Both the position numbers and the translations under genes were made by a program. 13,552 nt of DNA from Armatimonadota bacterium (GTDB lineage: Bacteria > Armatimonadota > SYMT01). Position 1 is the stretch's first letter. Each line of letters begins with the position of its first letter. The notes below the pieces were generated by a model. It worked only from the letters and a program-made list of their open reading frames with translations. It searched no databases and was not told the origin of the DNA. Of this stretch, positions 8,401 to 13,552 are shown piece by piece. The stretch spans positions 1 through 13,552 of the forward strand of contig JAJFMS010000013.1 in assembly GCA_020696885.1 (NCBI GenBank). The letters are read 5' to 3'.

Positions 8401-8781
8401 GGCAACGGGATCATCCTGGTGGAGCGAGCCAACCAGATCCTGGAGCGAGATGCCGCCGGCCGGCGCGCCGCGATGCTGGAAGCGGCCCCCGCGCGGCTTC
8501 GCCCGATCGCGATGACCACCATCATCGCCGTGCTCGGGCTGCTGCCGCTGGCGCTGGGCATGGGGGAAGGGACGGAGCTGCTGCGGCCCCTGGGGATCAC
8601 CGTGTTTGCGGGGCTCTCCCTGGGCACGCTCCTCACCCTGTTCGTCGTGCCCTGCTTCTACCTCACCCTCCACGACCTGTTTAGCTGGAATCCGTGGCGC
8701 CGCGGCACCGAAGCCGACGACGTCACCGAAGCCCCGGCCCTGGGCCGGCGGGCTAGCCGCACCCGCCGACGTGCCCGCTGA
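5452..8781 (+). CDS. RND multidrug/solute efflux pump, AcrB/HAE1-type inner-membrane transporter
   Basis: 1109 residues, full length for a proton-driven RND exporter with 12 membrane helices and two large periplasmic loops. A Pro-rich cytoplasmic stretch (1-24) precedes TM1 (about 36-54). Family landmarks are DLLPSITYPRIAVRITAPG near 59-77, EEALAATEGV at 92-101, the TM4 segment SIGIGAVDSCIVVLENI (424-440), VQYDSLIDPLIILFTVPLA near 934-952, and RLRPIAMTTIIAVLGLLPLALG in TM11 (1015-1036). By eye against AcrB, Asp407 matches Asp431 but Asp408 is Ser432, and Lys940 in TM10 is Gly984, while Arg971 and Thr978 are kept (Arg1015, Thr1022). The TM4-TM5 loop carries an extra stretch of about 20 residues (around 448-473), and the C-terminus is very basic. 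The GTG start is supported by GGAGGA 5 nt upstream, inside the adaptor gene. It forms an operon with the adaptor; no TolC gene is here. HAE1 fits better than metal-exporting CusA, but the substrate is not known. Confidence 0.93.
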   Translation: MSEPRSSGPAGDASGKPPSPPRPGFSISGLAIRRPVGTLMLTLTVLVMGAFFLMRLHVDLLPSITYPRIAVRITAPGISPEVAVEEITRPLEEALAATEGVVQVYSQTREGQVSVDLFFQPGGNIDQALNDATASVNRARGQLPETVENPRISKVDPSQLPVVEFALTSPQLEGRALRVFAEEDLARELGVVPGVAAVDVSGGAREEVQVDVDLDRLQAQGVGITQVLDALRSENQDISGGRLEGSRDEALTRTIGRFRTAREIEKLSFLVPAADPTAPARRIFLRDFATVVDGTEDERVIVHLNRDPAVKISIQKQPEANTVEVVKAIQARVAELRRSGLIPAGAELVTTLDEARFISNSIQDVAMSGLVGALLAGAAVLLFLGSVRQTLIILLAIPVGTLIAVVLMGVSGLSLNIFSLGGLSIGIGAVDSCIVVLENIVSGSAERREALGSAVSAPPEQPDGAAIGSGELVEVAVEKAGELESALVASTTTNLVAVVPFLLIGGFVSLLFNELILTVGFTVGAALVTSLTMVPMLASRLLAIPRTSGLRNFILVRRFNEGFEQVAALYGRLLARALDHRRLLLLAAFGGLGGLMVMLLPQIPTEILPRIGTGQAQLSAQFPPGTPLATSRKVMEAVKEVLLAQPDTQYAFTTVGGFLFGSGTSENPLRGSATITLKPGADVEKYVVRVNRELAKLNLVDIRLRLSPGQVRGLVTSNSPVRGAEIDVILQGTDDRLLQQAGRSVLAELDSRAKLSQFRPDADPTQPEVQIRRDRERAAELGISSQQIGETIATAVEGSIPTQLQRGERLVDVRVRLAKQSIRSTSQLARLPLFVQGGRQVRLSDVAEIKTGRTPGQIQRINQRNVFILAGNLNEGASLGEAIAEVESIVRSMQLPAGVSTLPSAAAQSNRELQSSIVMLGGLAVFLVFIVMAVQYDSLIDPLIILFTVPLALAGGVLGLWVTGTAIGATVLIGVILLVGVIVGNGIILVERANQILERDAAGRRAAMLEAAPARLRPIAMTTIIAVLGLLPLALGMGEGTELLRPLGITVFAGLSLGTLLTLFVVPCFYLTLHDLFSWNPWRRGTEADDVTEAPALGRRASRTRRRAR

Positions 8782-8967
8782 CGCAGCCGCGCCTGCCCTC
8801 TGGGGATCGGCCACAGCCATGAACGCCGGATGCTCCGTGTTTTCAGGGATGGAAACAGGAAGACGTCTCAACCGGGTCGGTTTTGGAAAGGCCTCCACCG
8901 CTGGTGGATCGCCCTGGCGGCCGAGCGCGCGGGCGGCGAACCCCGAAGGACGATATCAAGGTCCGGC

Positions 8968-9000
8968 TGGGGGACGGCCCATTGGACCGCCCCCATTTTT
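8968..9000 (+). terminator. Rho-independent terminator downstream of the efflux operon
   Basis: TGGGGG-CGG (8968-8977, one bulged A at 8974) pairs with CCGCCCCCA (8987-8995) around a 9-nt loop, directly followed by TTTTT (8996-9000). GC-rich stem plus T-run is the classic form. It lies 187 nt past the pump stop, leaving a long 3' untranslated stretch or room for a separate small RNA. Confidence 0.75.
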
Positions 9001-9150
9001 GTACCAGTGTGACGTCCGGGCGCGCCGTGACGAGAGTGCGGCAGGTTAACACCAGCGAGGTCTTGCTGCCAGCCCCGGTTCATACCCTGGGCTGATCACG
9101 GCTCGGCAGGAGGGTTTGTGGGGGTCGAGGACACCGGCGGTCGGGCGACA

Positions 9151-9207
9151 CGCCGGCTACCGGGAACGGCCCTTCCCGAATGAGGCTATCGTTCCCCGTA
9201 GCCAGCG
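9151..9207. repeat. Imperfect inverted repeat, 17-18-nt arms
   Basis: The core GGCTACCGGGAACG (9155-9168) pairs with CGTTCCCCGTAGCC (9190-9203) with one mismatch, around a 21-nt loop. Three more pairs, CGC with GCG, extend the stem after one further mismatch. No T-run follows on either strand. Its right arm overlaps a second hairpin (9202-9222), so the two structures would compete. Confidence 0.5.
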
Positions 9208-9292
9208 GTCGCCAACCGCTGGTGTGGCCAAGCCGGCTCCGCGGTGGTACCCGGGTGGGGGGTAAAGCAGGAATCGAGGCTTGGAAGCCTCG
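9202..9292. repeat. Two further short palindromes, possibly part of a dispersed intergenic repeat
   Basis: CCAGCGGT (9202-9209) pairs perfectly with ACCGCTGG (9215-9222) across 5 nt. CGAGGCTT (9275-9282) pairs perfectly with AAGCCTCG (9285-9292), with CACTCCACAC following. Motifs of this look recur between genes in some large-genome GC-rich bacteria; this is an impression, since only single copies are visible here. Confidence 0.4.
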
Positions 9293-9364
9293 CACTCCAC
9301 ACACTGCGTTCGGCAGCCGCGATGAATGATGGCGGCGCCGGCGCTCCCACCCAGCCGCGATTGA

Positions 9365-9390
9365 TTTCGCGTTTTTTCGCGTGTTTCGCG
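9365..9390. repeat. Three TTTCGCG units in tandem
   Basis: TTTCGCG occurs at 9365-9371, 9375-9381 and 9384-9390, spaced 10 and 9 bases apart, ending 20 bases before the stop codon of the - strand gene. It resembles the short periodic repeats often scattered between genes in such genomes. A function is not evident. Confidence 0.45.
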
Positions 9391-9409
9391 GGCAACTCTG
9401 ATGGGCTGC

Positions 9410-10435
9410 CTAACGCTGGTTCGTGTTCGCGCCGAAGGCCCGGCCGCTGTTGGTTCCGCGTCGGCGCCGGGTCTGGGGATTGCTGATGGCCGCGGGCTCC
9501 GGAAGCGGGGTGCTCCCGCCCATCAGGCGCGAGTTCCGGCGCCGCGCTTCCTGGGGGTTGGCGGTAGGGCGCAGGTAGGACTGGTTGCCGCGGTTCGCGG
9601 AGTTGCCCTGGAAGCCGCCGCCGAAGCCACCGCTGAACCCACCGAACGAGCGCTGAGAGGTGCCGCTGAACCCGCGATTTCCGCCACCGTTTCGGTTGCC
9701 GCCACCGGAGAAACCACCGCCGAAGCTCCCCCGGTAGCCGCCGCTACCACCGCTTGAGCGCCAGCCGCCTCCGCCGCCCGATCCACGCCAACCGCCATTG
9801 TTGCCTCCGCCGCCCCAGTTGCCACGACCGCGGCCGAAGCGGCCGTCCCGATTGGGGGTGTTCGCGAGGTCAGGGGTCGGCTCGGGCTCCGTGACCGGGA
9901 TCGGTTTCTCTCCCAGGTGGAGGGTGAACTCCTCGTCGCCCTGCGCCAGGAGCACGGTTTCCGCTCCGACTTCCTTGATGGTGAAGCCGAACGCGGACTC
10001 GCCGGACTCCGCGACCTCCCGCTCGTTGGTCGACAGATCTACCAGCCAGGCACTGGCCTCTTCTCCGTGCTGCGTCACGCCCATCAGCGCGATCTGCTTG
10101 ACGGCGGCCTCCGCGGCCGCTTTGGCGATCTCCGCCGGGGTTCGAGTCTCGACCGGCGCCGGAGGCTTCGGCGCAGGGGCAGCGCGCTTCCGCGGTCGCA
10201 CGGAGACGGCGTTGCGAGTGCTCGGCGCTGGGCGCCGCACCGGCGTTGGAACGATCAGTATCGGCTCCGGCTCGGGCTGCTGTTGCTGCACGCGCTCGGC
10301 GAGTTGTCGGATCTGGACGGGGTTGGGGCCACCGGTGGTGAGCGGCTTGAGGTAGACGGTGGCGGCGCTCGCGCTGCCGATGGCCAGTACGGCGGTCGCG
10401 GCGAGGTATCGGAGTAGGTTCTGCTGGTGACGCAT
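9410..10435 (-). CDS. Unknown exported protein with a GspC/PilP-like segment and a Gly-rich tail
   Basis: 341 residues; I do not recognise a named family. Residues 1-24 are a Sec signal peptide or anchor (MRHQQNLLRYLAATAVLAIGSASA). A Gln run and Pro-rich linker with basic patches follow (about 48-100), then an Ala-rich helix (100-113). A small beta-rich segment at about 114-180 reads IALMGVTQHGEEASAWLVDL, then GFTIKEVGAETVLLAQG and EFTLHLGEKP. That pattern (a value displayed as a function, then a property that depends on sequence, then a polar strand pair) resembles the homology region of type II secretion GspC or pilus PilP, by eye only. Residues 198-290 are a Gly/Asn/Arg/Ser/Phe-rich tail of GGFGGG-type repeats, and the end is basic. 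The frame could also begin at a GTG (10453); neither start has a clear ribosome site, and the ATG at 10435 was chosen because it begins the signal peptide. No secretion or pilus genes are adjacent, so the role is open. Confidence 0.7.
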   Translation of the reverse strand: MRHQQNLLRYLAATAVLAIGSASAATVYLKPLTTGGPNPVQIRQLAERVQQQQPEPEPILIVPTPVRRPAPSTRNAVSVRPRKRAAPAPKPPAPVETRTPAEIAKAAAEAAVKQIALMGVTQHGEEASAWLVDLSTNEREVAESGESAFGFTIKEVGAETVLLAQGDEEFTLHLGEKPIPVTEPEPTPDLANTPNRDGRFGRGRGNWGGGGNNGGWRGSGGGGGWRSSGGSGGYRGSFGGGFSGGGNRNGGGNRGFSGTSQRSFGGFSGGFGGGFQGNSANRGNQSYLRPTANPQEARRRNSRLMGGSTPLPEPAAISNPQTRRRRGTNSGRAFGANTNQR

Positions 10436-10653
10436 AGAGCAGCTTGGACCCACGTGCGCCGCGGATGTTCGTGGGCGTTTGCTTGCGATGGCTGGAGACG
10501 ATGTTGCGAAGGTGGCGGCGATTACGGTATCCCGCAGAGACGGCAGGTGCCGGGGCAGGTGGGTGGAGCCCCCAGCGCTAACGAGAGATCAAGCACGAAC
10601 TTCGTGCCTGTTGGGGCCGGCGTCGTGGCCGGCAATGAACCCGGAGATACCCG
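10436..10653. other. Divergent intergenic region upstream of the fucosidase
   Basis: About 220 bases shared by the start regions of the Gly-rich protein (-) and the fucosidase (+). It contains one clear palindrome (10593-10607). A possible TTGCGA/TATCCC pair at 10504-10533 is too poor a match to call a promoter. Confidence 0.4.
10593..10607. promoter_or_regulatory. Perfect 15-bp palindrome, candidate operator for the fucosidase
   Basis: GCACGAA-C-TTCGTGC has perfect 7-bp arms around one base. After one mismatch on each side, CA (10590-10591) pairs with TG (10609-10610), giving 19 of 21 symmetric positions. It ends 46 bases before the fucosidase ATG, a suitable place for a repressor or activator site. 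No regulator gene is in the window, so the binding protein is unknown. Confidence 0.45.
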
Positions 10654-12117
10654 ATGAGCCGCAACGATGAGTTCTCTAATGAGGCAACGCCGCCGGTAAG
10701 CCGCCGCCGGCTCCTGGCCGCCTCCGCGATCGGTCTGGCTGCGGCTTCCGGCGCCGCGACGGGCCTTCAGGCTCCGGCCCTGGCCCAGGACGGGAAGCTG
10801 CGTGACTACCTGCGCGAGGCGAAGCCGCAGCGAGACGCCCGCATGGAGTGGTGGCGCGACGCGCGGTTCGGGATGTTCATCCATTGGGGCGTCTATTCAG
10901 TGCCCGCCGGCTCTTATCAGGGGAAGGAAGTGCCGGGCATCGGGGAGTGGATCCAGGCGTCCGGCGCCATCCCGCCCGAGGAGTATGCCAAGTTCCCGCC
11001 GCGCTTCAACCCGGAGCAGTTCGACGCGAAGGAATGGGTGCGCGTGATGAAGACCGCCGGCGTGCGGTACGTGGTCATCACCAGCAAGCACCACGATGGG
11101 TTCGGGCTGTTCGATAGCAAGGTGACGGACTGGGACGTGGTCGATGGCAGCCCCTACAAGCGGGACATCCTGAAGGCGCTGAGCCGGGAGTGCAGGCGGG
11201 CCGGCATCAAGTTCTGTACCTACTACTCCATCCTGGATTGGCATCACCCCTCGCAGCAGCCGAACCCGGAGGCAAAGACTTACCACGCCTCGCTTGCGAA
11301 CAACTCGATGAAGGAGGGGCGCAAGGCGGAATACGTCACCTATATGAAGACCCAGCTCCGGGAGATCGTGGAGAACTACGATCCCGCCGTGCTCTGGTTC
11401 GACGGCGAGTGGGTGAGCTGGTGGACCGAAGAGGACGGCAAGGACCTCTACAACTACCTCCGCCGCCTCAACCCGCGGCTCGTCATCAACAACCGGATCG
11501 GCAAGGGCCGCAAGGGGATGGAGGGGCTGAACAAGGGCGAGGGCTATGCCGGCGACTTCGGTACGCCGGAGCAGCAGATCCCGCCCACCGGTCTCCCCGG
11601 GGTTGATTGGGAGTCGTGCATGACCATGAACGACACGTGGGGCTTCAAGTCAGGCGACCACAACTGGAAGTCGAGCGCCACGCTCATCCGGAACCTCTGC
11701 GACATCGCCAGCAAGGGCGGCAACTTCCTGCTGAACGTGGGGCCCACCTCGGAAGGGCTTATCCCGCCGGCGAGCGTCACCCGGCTGGAAGACATGGGCC
11801 AGTGGACCAGCGTCAACGGCGATGCAATCTACGGCACCCAGGCCAGCCCGTTCTCGAAGCAGCTCCCCTGGGGCCGCGCCACCAGCCGGAAGGGGAAGCT
11901 CTACCTGCACGTCTTCAACTGGCCGGCGGACGGCAAGCTGGAGGTCCCCGCGCTCCAGAACCGCGTGAAGAAGGCCTATCTGCTCGCCGATCGGGAAGCG
12001 CAGGTAGACGTGACGCAGTCCGACTCGGCCATCACCCTGAAGGTGCCGGCGGACGCGCCGGACCGGGCCGTGTCCATAGTGGTCGTGGAAGTGAACGGCG
12101 TGCCCAAAGGCCGGTAG
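10654..12117 (+). CDS. Alpha-L-fucosidase, glycoside hydrolase family 29, Tat-exported
   Basis: 487 residues, a retaining exo-enzyme that releases L-fucose from glycans. The N-terminus has a twin-arginine signal (SRRRLLAAS at 16-24, then an Ala/Gly-rich core ending near ALAQD at 46), so it is exported folded. The catalytic barrel shows FGMFIHWGVYSVPAGSY (72-88), KHHDGFGLFDSKVTDWD (145-161), and AVLWFDGEW (245-253), where Asp250 matches the GH29 nucleophile. WESCMTMNDTWGF (319-331) and GNFLLNVGPTSEGLIP (356-371) follow. A C-terminal beta-sandwich occupies about 395-485. Length and motifs are typical and intact. GGAG at 10643-10646, 7 nt before the ATG, supports the start. It is a single gene with its own upstream palindrome. 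Linkage specificity cannot be read from sequence. Confidence 0.95.
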   Translation: MSRNDEFSNEATPPVSRRRLLAASAIGLAAASGAATGLQAPALAQDGKLRDYLREAKPQRDARMEWWRDARFGMFIHWGVYSVPAGSYQGKEVPGIGEWIQASGAIPPEEYAKFPPRFNPEQFDAKEWVRVMKTAGVRYVVITSKHHDGFGLFDSKVTDWDVVDGSPYKRDILKALSRECRRAGIKFCTYYSILDWHHPSQQPNPEAKTYHASLANNSMKEGRKAEYVTYMKTQLREIVENYDPAVLWFDGEWVSWWTEEDGKDLYNYLRRLNPRLVINNRIGKGRKGMEGLNKGEGYAGDFGTPEQQIPPTGLPGVDWESCMTMNDTWGFKSGDHNWKSSATLIRNLCDIASKGGNFLLNVGPTSEGLIPPASVTRLEDMGQWTSVNGDAIYGTQASPFSKQLPWGRATSRKGKLYLHVFNWPADGKLEVPALQNRVKKAYLLADREAQVDVTQSDSAITLKVPADAPDRAVSIVVVEVNGVPKGR

Positions 12118-12126
12118 TTACATGGG

Positions 12127-12168
12127 GCGGCGGAGTGGTGTTATGGTCCTGCGTCACCACTCCGCCGC
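12127..12168 (+). terminator. Perfect 14-bp hairpin after the fucosidase stop
   Basis: GCGGCGGAGTGGTG (12127-12140) pairs perfectly with CACCACTCCGCCGC (12155-12168) around a 14-nt loop, starting 9 nt after the stop codon. No T-run follows, so it may end transcription poorly, or instead protect the 3' end of the mRNA. The next gene reads in the same direction about 100 nt later. Confidence 0.6.
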
Positions 12169-12260
12169 GGCCTGGCGTGTTCGGCTTAACATTCCCGTCT
12201 CCGGGGGAAAACCGGCCAGGAAACCAGCGGCCCGGTGCGGGGCTGCGAGGCAACGAAACC

Positions 12261-12264
12261 GGAG
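12261..12264 (+). promoter_or_regulatory. Ribosome binding site that decides the start of the Pro-rich protein
   Basis: GGAG, then a 6-nt spacer CGAGGG, then ATG at 12271. The open frame extends upstream to a GTG at 12235, but that codon has no ribosome site and would add twelve residues of no evident use. Confidence 0.6.
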
Positions 12265-12270
12265 CGAGGG

Positions 12271-13233
12271 ATGCAGCAGGGTAGACAGGGTCACGGGACA
12301 GTGGATCACGAGGACGGGGCGGCCTCCGGCCAGGCGTGGCGGAGCTGGTTCACGGTGCCTCCGTATCCTGGGTGGCTGCTGCTCGGCGTGCTGTTGGTGT
12401 CGTTCGCAGTGACGGTGGCGCTGCTCGCCGGCCCGCGACTGCGCCCGGCGCCGTCTACCCAGGTAGCGGTGGCTCCGCCAGCGGCGACTCCGCCGGTGGT
12501 TGCTCCGAGCGAGCCCGCGGAAGCATCGCAGGAAGCGCCGGTGGTGATGATCCGGCCGATGCCGGAGCGACCCAGGCCGCCGGTGGCCCCGGCCAACCAG
12601 CCCGCTCCGGGCCTGGGGCACGACCCCTCGCTGCAGCCTGGAGTGGTGCCGCCGTCGCCGCAGACGCAGCCGTCCGGGACCGCCCCCGCGGAGCCGGGGA
12701 TCCCGCCGTTTCTCGCCGAGCCGGGCGTTCAGGCGGCCCCAGTAGAAATCCCGCGGGTAGAGACCCCTCGCGTGGAGGCGCCCCAGCCCACGATTCCGCC
12801 GGCCCCGGCGGTTGAGTCGGCTCGCCCCGAGCCGCCACGGGTGGAAGCACCGCGCGTGGAGCCGCCGCGGCCCCGCCCGCGCGTGCCCCCCGTCCAGATT
12901 CCGGCCTACGATACCGGGCGGCTGACCATCTTCTTCGACGCAGACAGCAGCACGTTCGACCGGAATGATGAGCGCCTGCCGCTCCGCGTGCAGGTGTTCG
13001 TAGACGGCCAGATGCGCGTGGACGACGACGACCCGGAGAAGCGAGAGTTCGACCTGGGCCGGCTGCGGGAAGGTCGGCACGAGGTGGTGGTAGTGCCCTA
13101 CGTCGGCCGCGCGAAGCCGGAGCCGCGCCGGTTCCGGGTGGAGGTCGAGGCAGACCGAAACAATCGCTTCAAGGCGGTGCTGCGGCGGGAAGAAGGCTCG
13201 TCGCTGGTCGCTAAGTTCCGACCGGCGGACTGA
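12271..13233 (+). CDS. Unknown membrane-anchored Pro-rich protein with a beta-rich C-terminal domain
   Basis: 320 residues; no named family recognised. A polar cytoplasmic N-terminus (1-33) leads into one membrane helix (about 34-53, GWLLLGVLLVSFAVTVALLA). A Pro/Ala/Glu-rich stretch of about 155 residues follows (58-212), including repeats of the form PRVE-A/T/P-P near 161-200. The C-terminal domain (about 215-320) has alternating strands: GRLTIFFDAD, LPLRVQVFVDGQMRVDDD, FDLGRLREGRHEVVVVPYVG, RRFRVEVEADRNNRFKAVLRR. This VFVDG plus LREGRHEV pattern resembles PEGA-like or similar beta-sandwich domains, by eye. The order anchor, Pro-rich spacer, end domain recalls TonB, but TonB's C-terminal motifs are absent and no ExbB/ExbD is nearby. 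It probably spans the periplasm or reaches towards the cell wall. A GGAG 6 nt before the ATG sets the start. Confidence 0.72.
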   Translation: MQQGRQGHGTVDHEDGAASGQAWRSWFTVPPYPGWLLLGVLLVSFAVTVALLAGPRLRPAPSTQVAVAPPAATPPVVAPSEPAEASQEAPVVMIRPMPERPRPPVAPANQPAPGLGHDPSLQPGVVPPSPQTQPSGTAPAEPGIPPFLAEPGVQAAPVEIPRVETPRVEAPQPTIPPAPAVESARPEPPRVEAPRVEPPRPRPRVPPVQIPAYDTGRLTIFFDADSSTFDRNDERLPLRVQVFVDGQMRVDDDDPEKREFDLGRLREGRHEVVVVPYVGRAKPEPRRFRVEVEADRNNRFKAVLRREEGSSLVAKFRPAD

Positions 13234-13251
13234 GCGAGGTAATCGGGATTA

Positions 13252-13480
13252 ACCGCAGCCTGCCCGTATGGGAGACGCAGAGGACGCAGAGGGAGTCGGA
13301 AAGAGTTTTGGACCGGATTACAGATGGGGAAGCGTTGGGCGCGAAAGGCCTACAGTTTTGCGCTACATTGATCGCGGCCGGGCACTACCTTCTCTCACCC
13401 CTATCCATCTTGTAAATCCCGTTAATCCTGTCCAAAAACTCTCTGCGTCCTCAGCGGCGCCCATACGGGCAGGCTGCGGT
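13252..13480. repeat. Large imperfect inverted repeat with perfect 21-bp ends (MITE- or REP-like)
   Basis: The ends match perfectly over 21 bases: 13252-13272 (beginning ACCGCAGCC) against the reverse complement of 13460-13480. After 8 unmatched bases on each side, AGGACGCAGAG (13281-13291) matches CTCTGCGTCCT (13441-13451). Further in, GAGTTTTGGACCGGATTA (13303-13320) matches 13423-13440 with a few differences, and GATGGGG (13323-13329) matches the 13398-13408 region with a small gap. The left arm holds two exact GACGCAGAG units (13274-13291). The central 68 bases contain a small stem of their own (GCGCGAAA with TTTTGCGC, one G-T pair). No coding sequence or obvious target-site duplication was found. 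It begins 18 bases after the stop of the Pro-rich protein, so it would also fold in that transcript. Confidence 0.75.
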
Positions 13481-13552
13481 CGATCCCCGCACGCCCGTAA
13501 GGGTAGCTAAAGAATCGATTGGATCGGTTCACCGCGGCTGATCTGGAGTGGG

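Larger units (their letters stand above)
8782..9409. other. Gene-poor region between convergent genes, with hairpins and a terminator
   Basis: About 630 bases between the pump (+) and the unknown - strand gene. Short open frames here have no family resemblance and no good ribosome site, so none is called. The part before the terminator holds two small stems: CC-TGTTT with AAACA-GG (8835-8859, one bulge) and TCCACC/GGTGGA (8894-8908). The part after it holds further inverted repeats at 9151-9292 and three TTTCGCG units at 9365-9390. Confidence 0.5.

Noticed and set aside
5452..8781. Heavy-metal (CusA-type) RND pump, given the HMA protein in the window
   Set aside because: No CusA-type methionine relay was noticed and the sequence looks HAE1-like; the HMA gene is in a separate transcription unit behind an opposing gene.
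8263..8898. Open frame of 211 codons on the - strand across the end of the pump gene
   Set aside because: It is a GC-rich shadow of the pump reading frame; composition is low-complexity Ala/Gly/Arg and no family features appear.
8606..9049. Open frames in the 8600-9100 stretch on both strands
   Set aside because: They overlap the pump or cross the terminator, lack ribosome sites and show no recognisable domain.
10504..10533. TTGCGA and TATCCC as a sigma-70-type promoter for the fucosidase
   Set aside because: Only about 4 of 6 and 3 of 6 matches with 18-nt spacing; common by chance.
12271..13233. Identification of the Pro-rich protein as TonB
   Set aside because: Layout is similar, but the C-terminal domain lacks TonB motifs and there are no ExbB/ExbD genes nearby.
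13274..13291. CRISPR-like array in the GACGCAGAG repeats
   Set aside because: Only two adjoining 9-base units without spacers; part of the inverted repeat.
13268..13510. 80-codon open frame inside the terminal inverted repeat
   Set aside because: It follows the repeat arms, has no ribosome site and a composition unlike the real genes around it.

Overview
The window is GC-rich DNA, roughly two-thirds G+C by eye, from a diderm (Gram-negative-type) bacterium. The evidence for two membranes is an outer-membrane beta-barrel protein, an RND efflux pump with its periplasmic adaptor, and several secreted proteins. The taxonomy cannot be fixed from sequence alone. The mix of an iduronate-2-sulfatase-like sulfatase, a Tat-exported GH29 fucosidase, low-complexity envelope proteins and intergenic GACGCAGAG-type repeats recalls Armatimonadota or PVC-group (Planctomycetota/Verrucomicrobiota) genomes. 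This is a guess from style, not a demonstrated placement. No tRNA, rRNA, CRISPR array, transposase or integrase was seen.

Layout. (1) 72-1566, + strand: a two-gene unit with an outer-membrane beta-barrel protein and a secreted heavy-metal-associated (HMA) domain protein, probably concerned with metal handling. A strong hairpin at 1638-1667 separates it from the convergent sulfatase. (2) 1734-3263, - strand: an exported sulfatase. (3) 3464-8781, + strand: a two-gene RND efflux operon whose genes overlap by GTGA. The adaptor has an exceptionally long low-complexity tail, and the pump has a non-canonical proton-relay site. No TolC-type gene is present. (4) 8782-9409: about 630 bases without a convincing gene, holding a terminator with a T-run and several hairpins. 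(5) 9410-10435, - strand: an unknown exported protein with a GspC/PilP-like segment and a Gly-rich tail. (6) 10654-12117, + strand: a Tat-exported alpha-L-fucosidase, with a 15-bp palindrome upstream and a perfect 14-bp stem just after its stop. (7) 12271-13233, + strand: a membrane-anchored Pro-rich protein with a beta-rich C-terminal domain. (8) 13252-13480: a large imperfect inverted repeat with perfect 21-bp ends.

How the genes fit together. The adaptor and pump form one transport machine, and the barrel and HMA protein form a likely metal-related pair. The sulfatase and fucosidase are separate transcription units, but both could act on extracellular sulfated, fucose-containing glycans. 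The remaining two genes encode envelope proteins of unknown role. No unmistakably novel multi-gene system is visible. The best leads are the barrel/HMA pair, the two unknown envelope proteins, the altered RND proton relay with the tailed adaptor, and the terminal inverted-repeat element.
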